Of a stretch of DNA of 48,929 nucleotides, positions 43,748 through 48,929 are shown piece by piece (position 1 is the first letter of the stretch; each line of letters opens with the position of its first letter). The stretch is taken from assembly GCA_902633335.1 (NCBI GenBank), contig CACPFY010000009.1:1-48929 (forward strand), written 5' to 3'. The position numbers were made by a program, and so were the translations under genes. The notes under the pieces are model-generated. The model searched no databases, was not told where the DNA came from, and saw only the letters and a program-made list of their open reading frames with translations. This DNA is from an uncultured Pelagibacteraceae bacterium (GTDB taxonomy: Bacteria; Pseudomonadota; Alphaproteobacteria; Pelagibacterales; Pelagibacteraceae).

Positions 43748-44215
43748 ATGTTTAAAAAAAGGGACAGTGTTTTTGAAGTTGAGGAAGGAAAATTTTTATC
43801 TCCTAAATTTGATAACCAAGGCCTAATTCCGGTAATCACTACAGACAATAAAACTGGAGAAGTTCTAATGCATGGATATATGAATTCTGAAGCTTTAAAA
43901 AAAACTATAGAAACAAAAGAAGCTTATTACTGGAGCAGGTCAAGAAAATCTATTTGGCACAAAGGAAAAACAAGTGGTTTTACTCAAAAAGTAATTCAAA
44001 TAAGAATAGATGATGATCAAGATTCTGTTTGGTTAAGTGTTGATATAGGAAACGGTGCTAGTTGTCATGTGGGTTATAAATCATGTTTTTATAGATCGAT
44101 ACCATTGGGTAAAATAGATCAGTCTGAAAAAGTTGAAATGAAATTTGAGGAAAAAGAGAAAAAATTTGATCCAGAAAAAGTTTATAAAGGACAACCTAAT
44201 CCAACTAAACTTTAA
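43748..44215 (+). CDS. hisI: Phosphoribosyl-AMP cyclohydrolase
   Basis: HisI opens the purine ring in histidine synthesis. From the ATG at 43748 the protein has 155 residues; the open frame to 43697 adds a hydrophobic 17-residue stretch that is unlikely to be translated. GEVLMHGYMNSEALKKTI lies near 40, YYWSRSRKSIWHKGKTSGF near 60 and the zinc-site cysteines in ASCHVGYKSCFYRSI near 100. It is divergent from folE, 78 bases apart. Other his genes are not in the window. Confidence 0.9.
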   Translation: MFKKRDSVFEVEEGKFLSPKFDNQGLIPVITTDNKTGEVLMHGYMNSEALKKTIETKEAYYWSRSRKSIWHKGKTSGFTQKVIQIRIDDDQDSVWLSVDIGNGASCHVGYKSCFYRSIPLGKIDQSEKVEMKFEEKEKKFDPEKVYKGQPNPTKL

Positions 44216-44217
44216 AG

Positions 44218-44595
44218 ATGTCTAAAGAAACTCAGAAAAATGTTTTTGGTGAACCTCTAGAACCTTGTTCAAATGAACCTTTAACAGGTTGGTTTAGGGA
44301 TGGATGTTGTAATACTGACGAAAAAGATCGTGGAGTTCATACTGTGTGTGCAAAAGTTAATAGTGAATTTTTAGAATGGTCCAAAAAAGTAGGAAATGAT
44401 TTAATCACTCCACATCCTGAATTTGGTTTTCCCGGTCTAAAAGATGGAGATTGTTGGTGTGTATGTGCCACTTGGTACGCGAGGTCTATTGAAGAGAATA
44501 AAGCTTGTACTATTTTTTTGAAGAAAACAAATATCAAAACACTCGAATTAATACCTTTGGAAAAGTTAAAAAAATTTGCTGCTGATTTATCTTAG
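44218..44595 (+). CDS. DUF2237 protein
   Basis: A 125-residue protein of the DUF2237 family. NVFGEPLEPCSNEPLTGWFR near residue 8, DGCCNTDEKDRGVHTVCA near 28 and DGDCWCVCATWYARSIEEN near 80 place six conserved-looking cysteines, possibly for a metal site. It begins two bases after hisI and overlaps the convergent TPR gene by four. The function is unknown, though the cysteine clustering is strong. Confidence 0.85.
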   Translation: MSKETQKNVFGEPLEPCSNEPLTGWFRDGCCNTDEKDRGVHTVCAKVNSEFLEWSKKVGNDLITPHPEFGFPGLKDGDCWCVCATWYARSIEENKACTIFLKKTNIKTLELIPLEKLKKFAADLS

Positions 44596-45080
44596 TAAAT
44601 TTTCGAACCTCGAGTTTTAATTATTAACTCAAGTTCTTGAAATTCTTTGCAGTTACAGTTTTTAAGGACTGCCAGTCTTTCTTTTGCTTTTTCAATTCTA
44701 TTTGTTTGAACATAAAGTTCACCTAAATATTCATTAATTCCATTATGCTTTGGATCTAAGCTTAAGCCTTTTAAATAAAATTTTTCTGCTTCTTCAAAGT
44801 TTCCAGACTTTCGTGATGTGTAACCCATATAATTTAATATATCTGGATTATCTTTATCTTTTTTATTCGCTTTCTCTAGTTTGATAAAAGCTTGTTTGTA
44901 AAGTTTAACAGCTTTATCAGTGTTATCTTTTTTTTCTAGCTTTCCTGCTCTTTTAATTAATTTTACAGCTTCATCGTACACTGAAACTTTTGTCGTACTA
45001 CTTCCACTATCTCCGCCGGCAGCTAAAGTTATATTGTTTATTAAAATTAAGGCAGATACTAAAATTATTATTTTTTTCAT
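44592..45080 (-). CDS. Secreted TPR-repeat protein
   Basis: A 162-residue protein with a signal peptide (residues 1-20, MKKIIILVSALILINNITLA) followed by about two to three tetratricopeptide repeats. These include DEAVKLIKRAGKLEKKDNTD near 36 and ILNYMGYTSRKSGNFEEAEK near 84, then NGINEYLGELYVQTNRIEKA. Likely a periplasmic protein-protein adaptor. It converges with DUF2237. No specific function. Confidence 0.82.
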   Translation of the reverse strand: MKKIIILVSALILINNITLAAGGDSGSSTTKVSVYDEAVKLIKRAGKLEKKDNTDKAVKLYKQAFIKLEKANKKDKDNPDILNYMGYTSRKSGNFEEAEKFYLKGLSLDPKHNGINEYLGELYVQTNRIEKAKERLAVLKNCNCKEFQELELIIKTRGSKIY

Positions 45081-45111
45081 ATTTTTATAATAACGATTTC
45101 ATTTAACTTTA

Positions 45112-45822
45112 TCATGCGACAGATGATCTTCCTCCATCAACTCCTATAATCTGACCTGTTATCCAAGAACTATTTTTACTTAATAAAAAGTTCACTAAAG
45201 AAGAAAAGTCATCGCCCTCACCAATTCTTTTTAATGCATGCATCTTTGCAATACTTTCAGCCATCTTTTCATTTTTTAACATTGATCCAGCCATCTTTGA
45301 TTTAGATAGACTTGGCGCGATACAATTTACTCTTACATGTGGTGCAAACTCAGCTGCCAATGCAAACGTTAAGCCCTCTACGGCTGCTTTTGCAGAACTT
45401 ATAATACTATGATTTAAAAATCCTTTTCTAGCAGCAACGGTTGAAAATAAAACTATGGAACCTTTATTTTTTTTTAATTTATCATAAGTCGCTCTTATAA
45501 TTTCTGTTGCAGATATAAGATTTAAATTAAAGCACTGCATGTAATCACTTTTTTTTGTAAGTTTTAAAGGCTTTAGATCTATTGACCCTACACAAAAAGC
45601 TAAACCATCAATTTCTTCATTTCCTAAGTCGCTAATAATTTTGTCGCTAAAATTTTCATTTAATACGTCAGCCACAGTAAAGGAAGAGCCAAGTTCATTT
45701 GCTAAACTTGAGATTTCTTTCTCATTCCTTCCTACTAAATGAGTTTTTCCACCATTTTTTTGGATATTTCTTGAGACTGCGGATCCAATAGAACCAGTAG
45801 CACCTATGATTAATTTTTTCAT
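45112..45822 (-). CDS. Short-chain dehydrogenase/reductase
   Basis: A 236-residue SDR from the ATG at 45822. The cofactor motif is IIGATGSIGSAVSRNI near residue 4, an unusual T-G-x-x-G-S-A start. The serine in VLFSTVAARKG near 128 and S-x-x-K in HSIISSAKAAVEGL near 142 carry the active site, but the usual tyrosine Y-x-x-x-K is S-S-A-K here, so it may lack catalysis or act differently. The end is GVDGGRSS. It lies 86 bases from the divergent photolyase gene; SDRs of this kind often neighbour marine photolyases. Confidence 0.75.
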   Translation of the reverse strand: MKKLIIGATGSIGSAVSRNIQKNGGKTHLVGRNEKEISSLANELGSSFTVADVLNENFSDKIISDLGNEEIDGLAFCVGSIDLKPLKLTKKSDYMQCFNLNLISATEIIRATYDKLKKNKGSIVLFSTVAARKGFLNHSIISSAKAAVEGLTFALAAEFAPHVRVNCIAPSLSKSKMAGSMLKNEKMAESIAKMHALKRIGEGDDFSSLVNFLLSKNSSWITGQIIGVDGGRSSVA

Positions 45823-45907
45823 AAGGTTAAATACCATGATCTGAGAAATTGGACAGCCTAATAATGACGCGTGTATTTTGTAATAAAAACACTATAAATT
45901 GATATTT

Positions 45908-47389
45908 ATGAAACTATTCATCATTCTAGGAAATCAGCTGTTTCACCCAAAGTATTTAAGCCCGTATAAAGATCATCTATTTTTTATGGCTGAAGATTAT
46001 AACCTTTGCACCTTTGAAAAACATCACAAACTAAAAATACTTCTTTTTTTATCATCCATGAGATCTTTTAAAGATGAATTAAAATCCAAAAATTTCAATG
46101 TTTTTTATAGAGATGGAAATAAAGACTTTAAACTTTCTTATGAAAAAAAACTTGAAAAAGTAATTAAAGAAAAAAAAATAAAAGAAATATCTTTTTTTGA
46201 AATAGAAGATAAATTTTTTGAGAAAAGAATTTTGTCATTAACCAAAAAAAACTCTTTAAAAGTAAATCAAATAAAAACGCCAATGTTTTTAATTAATAGA
46301 GATGAATTTAAAAGCTATCTTACAAAAAATAAAAGGCCTTTTATGGCTAATTTTTATAAAATAGTAAGAACAAAAATGAATTTACTAATGAATAAGAATG
46401 GCACACCAAAAGGGAATAAATGGAGTTTTGATGAAGAAAACAGAAAAAAATTACCAAATTCGATAAAGATTCCTAAAATTTCAAAAGTTAAAGAGACAAA
46501 GGAAACTGTAGTGCTTAAAAAATTTATAAGCTCTAATTTTAAAGATCATCCCGGAGATCTTGGTAAATTTTGGTTTCCAACGACTAGAAAAGATGCAAAC
46601 AAATGGCTTGATGAATTTTTAAAAGAGAGAATAAAATTGTTTGGTGATTACGAGGATGCAGTAACTGATAAATCTAATACTGTATTTCATAGTGCCCTAA
46701 GTCCATTAATTAATTTGGGATTAATAACTCCAAATGAGATTATAGAAAAATTAAAAAAGATTGAGAATAAAGTTCCAATAAATTCTTTAGAAGGTTACAT
46801 AAGACAAATTATTGGTTGGAGAGAATTCATGAGAGGAATCTATCAAAATTTTGACCAAAGATTAGAGAAAACAAATTTTTTTAATCATAAAAGAAAAATG
46901 AAAAATACTTGGTATAATGGAGCCACTGGTTTAGATCCTCTCGATCACGCAATTAATAATGCAAAAAACTTTGGATGGTCACATCACATAGAAAGATTAA
47001 TGATATTAGCAAACATCATGAATCTCTGTGAAATTCATCCTAAACAAGTTTATAAATGGTTTATGGAAATGTTTGTAGACTCTTCTGACTGGGTAATGTC
47101 CCCCAACGTTTATGGTATGGGTTTATTTAGTGACGGCGGTATATTTGCTACAAAACCATATATTTGTGGATCTAGTTATTTTTTAAAGATGATGCATTTT
47201 AAAAAAGGTCCTTGGTGTGATGTAATGGATGGATTGTATTGGAAATTTATCGACAGGCATAAAACTTTTTTTTTAAAAAATCCTCGCCTCGCGATGATGG
47301 TTAGAATTTCAGAAAAAATGAATAAAGAAAGAAAAACAAGAATATTTAAAGCAGCAAATAATTTTATAAAAGAAAATACAAATGGTTAA
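45908..47389 (+). CDS. FeS-BCP-type photolyase/cryptochrome (deoxyribodipyrimidine photolyase-related)
   Basis: A 493-residue protein of the prokaryotic iron-sulfur photolyase (6-4 type, CryB/PhrB) group, with an N-terminal Rossmann-like domain (LFIILGNQLFHPKYL) and a helical FAD domain. The FAD-domain segments are LEGYIRQIIGWREFMRGIY near 297 and WSHHIERLMILANIMNLC near 355. Known members hold a 4Fe-4S cluster with four cysteines. Here only three cysteines lie in that part (NLC near 372, YIC near 417, PWC near 435) and the usual paired cysteines of S-D-Y-C-x-x-C are absent. I take the ATG at 45908 as start; TTG at 45899 is an alternative. Confidence 0.85.
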   Translation: MKLFIILGNQLFHPKYLSPYKDHLFFMAEDYNLCTFEKHHKLKILLFLSSMRSFKDELKSKNFNVFYRDGNKDFKLSYEKKLEKVIKEKKIKEISFFEIEDKFFEKRILSLTKKNSLKVNQIKTPMFLINRDEFKSYLTKNKRPFMANFYKIVRTKMNLLMNKNGTPKGNKWSFDEENRKKLPNSIKIPKISKVKETKETVVLKKFISSNFKDHPGDLGKFWFPTTRKDANKWLDEFLKERIKLFGDYEDAVTDKSNTVFHSALSPLINLGLITPNEIIEKLKKIENKVPINSLEGYIRQIIGWREFMRGIYQNFDQRLEKTNFFNHKRKMKNTWYNGATGLDPLDHAINNAKNFGWSHHIERLMILANIMNLCEIHPKQVYKWFMEMFVDSSDWVMSPNVYGMGLFSDGGIFATKPYICGSSYFLKMMHFKKGPWCDVMDGLYWKFIDRHKTFFLKNPRLAMMVRISEKMNKERKTRIFKAANNFIKENTNG

Positions 47390-47732
47390 AGTTTTTTTTA
47401 ATAATTCTTGTAATATCTGTAGAACAGAGATCAACCATTATAAAAAACATAGTGATGAAAATATTAATTGGATTGATGTTACAGACAATAAGGAAGCGCA
47501 AAATATTACTTCGAAATCTTATCGGGAACTTTTAAGAAGAATGCATGTTGTACAAGACGGTAAAGTTATTGATGGTGCTGAGTCATTTTTAATTATATGG
47601 AAAAATATTCCAAAATATAATTTTTTATATAAAATTTTCAAAATTAAACCCTTATTTTTTTTTCTAAATATTTTTTATGAAATTGCTGCTTATTTTTTAT
47701 TTCTTAAAAATAAACACCTTTTAAAAAAATGA
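47382..47732 (+). CDS. DUF393 (DCC-family) thiol protein
   Basis: A 116-residue DUF393 protein. The N-terminal FNNSCNICRTEINHYKKHS has the C-x-x-C of this thioredoxin-like family, and the second half carries RRMHVVQDGKVIDGAESFL near 65 and a hydrophobic C-terminal stretch. It overlaps the photolyase by eight bases and the DUF2256 gene by four (ATGA), all three on one transcript. A redox role with the photolyases is inferred. Confidence 0.8.
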   Translation: MVKVFFNNSCNICRTEINHYKKHSDENINWIDVTDNKEAQNITSKSYRELLRRMHVVQDGKVIDGAESFLIIWKNIPKYNFLYKIFKIKPLFFFLNIFYEIAAYFLFLKNKHLLKK

Positions 47733-47863
47733 AAAAAAACCAGCTTCCAAAGAAGGTTTGCCCCGTTTGTAATAAATCTTTTAATTGGCGCAAAAAATGG
47801 AGACTTAATTGGGAAAAAGTAAAATATTGTTCTAAGAAATGTTCTAAATCTAATTCAATTTAA
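47729..47863 (+). CDS. DUF2256 small zinc-ribbon-like protein
   Basis: A 44-residue protein with QLPKKVCPVCNKSFNWRKKW and YCSKKCSKS, giving C-x-x-C pairs that would bind zinc. It matches DUF2256, which I recall recurring beside photolyase/cryptochrome genes. The start overlaps the DUF393 stop, and the end overlaps the convergent second photolyase by 14 bases. Function unknown. Confidence 0.85.
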   Translation: MKKNQLPKKVCPVCNKSFNWRKKWRLNWEKVKYCSKKCSKSNSI

Positions 47864-48929
47864 AAGTAGATAATATTATTGGTATATTTGTCTTAAAATT
47901 AAAATAACCTTTATTAGAAAACTTCCAACAAAACTCATCTTCATTTCGGGTAATAAAATTTATAGTTAAGTCATTATTCTTTATCAATCTCTTCAAAAAT
48001 GAAAGGTTTTCTCCAATAGAGGGGTATACAACATCAAATTTTTTTGAGTTTTTAATTAAATTTATTAAACCATTTTCATCTAATAATTCAGCCTTAAATT
48101 GATATTCATTAAATTGTGATTTAACAACAGCTTTTTTATAGTCTATAACTTTTGAAGATAACTTTAGGGATCTATTTTTGTTATCCAATAAAACAAAGTA
48201 AATTTTTTTGTATTTTTTTAGATCAAAAAAATCAATGTGCATTTCATTTTCGAATACAATTAATTGTTCGTTTATTTCCTCACTTTTATTAATTTGAAAA
48301 GGTGAAATTTTATACTCTCTTTTGTCAGTAATCGGTAAGGCAGTCTCATTCAACTTAACATTTTTATATTTATTATTTGTAAATTTACTTATATTCCATG
48401 ATTGGGCTAAATAATTTTTTCCCTTTGTTTGTATTCCAGCAACCCATCGCCAACTTAATGTATTGGAAGCTGCATCACCATCAAATAAATATTTCATAAA
48501 AAACTCTGCTCCTTTTTGCCAAGGTAATCCTAATGTAAATATCCAAATACTAGCAAACAACATGCGCGTGTGATTATGAAGATAATTAAAATTTTTAAGT
48601 TCGTTTACCCAATCATTAAAACATTCAATTTCGGTTTCTCCTTTTACTGCTTTAAGATAATTTTCGTCTTCTTTAATCGTCTTAAGATCTTCTATAAAAT
48701 CAGTCCAAACTTTTGGTCTTAGTTCGAGCCATCCTTTCCAGTATACTCTCCAAAATATTTCTTGAATAAATTTATCTACTTTTTGGAAAGGATATTTCTT
48801 TAGTACAAGTTTTGCAGTTTCATATTCGTTAATTAATCTATGAGTTATATATGGAGATAAACAAGAAACATTACTCCTATTATCTACACCAAAATCGAAA
48901 TTTCTTTTTGAATTATAATTTGAAATATC
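47850..48929 (-). CDS. Photolyase/cryptochrome, C-terminal part (cut by window edge)
   Basis: A 359-residue open frame continues to the window's right edge, so the N-terminus is missing. The FAD-binding helical domain is clear: SNVSCLSPYITHRLINEYE near the edge, FIQEIFWRVYWKGWLELRP, NYLHNHTRMLFASIWIFTL and DGDAASNTLSWRWVAGIQT. The DGD-A-x-N-T-L-S-W-R-W element and WR-type FAD contacts mark it as photolyase/cryptochrome, perhaps DASH- or plant-type. A C-terminal extension of about 160 residues after this domain (starting near KNYLAQ) looks unlike the catalytic core. An internal ATG at 48563 is not the start. Confidence 0.88.
   Translation of the reverse strand, partial: DISNYNSKRNFDFGVDNRSNVSCLSPYITHRLINEYETAKLVLKKYPFQKVDKFIQEIFWRVYWKGWLELRPKVWTDFIEDLKTIKEDENYLKAVKGETEIECFNDWVNELKNFNYLHNHTRMLFASIWIFTLGLPWQKGAEFFMKYLFDGDAASNTLSWRWVAGIQTKGKNYLAQSWNISKFTNNKYKNVKLNETALPITDKREYKISPFQINKSEEINEQLIVFENEMHIDFFDLKKYKKIYFVLLDNKNRSLKLSSKVIDYKKAVVKSQFNEYQFKAELLDENGLINLIKNSKKFDVVYPSIGENLSFLKRLIKNNDLTINFITRNEDEFCWKFSNKGYFNFKTNIPIILSTFKLN

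Noticed and set aside
43697-44215. Longer hisI start at 43697
   Set aside because: The extension is a hydrophobic 17-residue stretch not expected in HisI; the ATG at 43748 gives the usual N-terminus.
1-48929. CRISPR arrays, tRNA or rRNA genes, insertion sequences
   Set aside because: No regular repeat-spacer pattern, no recognisable tRNA cloverleaf or rRNA segment, and no transposase or terminal repeats were seen on reading either strand by eye.

Overview
The window is a low-GC, gene-dense stretch with very short or overlapping intergenic gaps. It most resembles the SAR11 clade (Pelagibacterales, marine Alphaproteobacteria). The pointers are strong AT codon bias, tightly packed operons, a TauABC system, AprBA/AprM without a classical ATP sulfurylase gene nearby, AcuI, tandem ammonium transporters and two photolyase-type genes. 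This assignment rests on gene content and protein resemblance from memory, not on a database search.

Positions 1-27.7 kb look like an organosulfonate catabolic island. tauABC imports a sulfonate such as taurine. A TRAP transporter (dctPQM-like) sits with hpsN, a zinc alcohol dehydrogenase, a GMC flavoprotein and an SDR, which suits dihydroxypropanesulfonate (DHPS) and/or isethionate. A ComC-like dehydrogenase and SuyAB handle sulfolactate (to pyruvate plus sulfite). Xsc and Pta handle sulfoacetaldehyde (to acetyl-phosphate plus sulfite, then acetyl-CoA). Both branches release sulfite, and two sinks are encoded: a TauE/SafE exporter and an AprM-AprB-AprA sulfite-oxidising set. The apr set is preceded by a small HxGH nucleotidyltransferase and by a CADD-like di-iron protein. 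No enzyme converting taurine to sulfoacetaldehyde (Tpa or TauXY) is visible here. Three small dimeric alpha/beta-barrel-type proteins, two methyltransferases, a TerC-family protein and an M23 peptidase are interspersed.

Positions 27.8-36.7 kb carry ordinary and accessory genes: an MFS transporter, metC-like lyase, mnmA, DUF3553, cysQ, recX, an ABA4-like membrane protein, a DsbA-fold isomerase, a rhodanese and a glycosyltransferase-like protein. They also hold a 27-residue arginine/lysine-rich protein and, at 31.14-31.31 kb, a block that folds on the minus strand into several hairpins with GNRA loops, a candidate noncoding RNA.

Positions 36.7-45.8 kb hold two adjacent amtB paralogues with their own terminators, an HU gene, then a minus-strand run folE-acuI-lysR-rseP, followed by hisI, DUF2237, a TPR protein and an SDR. 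Positions 45.9-48.9 kb form a light-repair module: an FeS-BCP-type photolyase lacking two of the expected cluster cysteines, a DUF393 thiol protein, a DUF2256 zinc-ribbon-like protein and a second photolyase/cryptochrome cut by the window edge. The left edge cuts an RmlD-like gene. No stretch over 300 bases lacks a gene.
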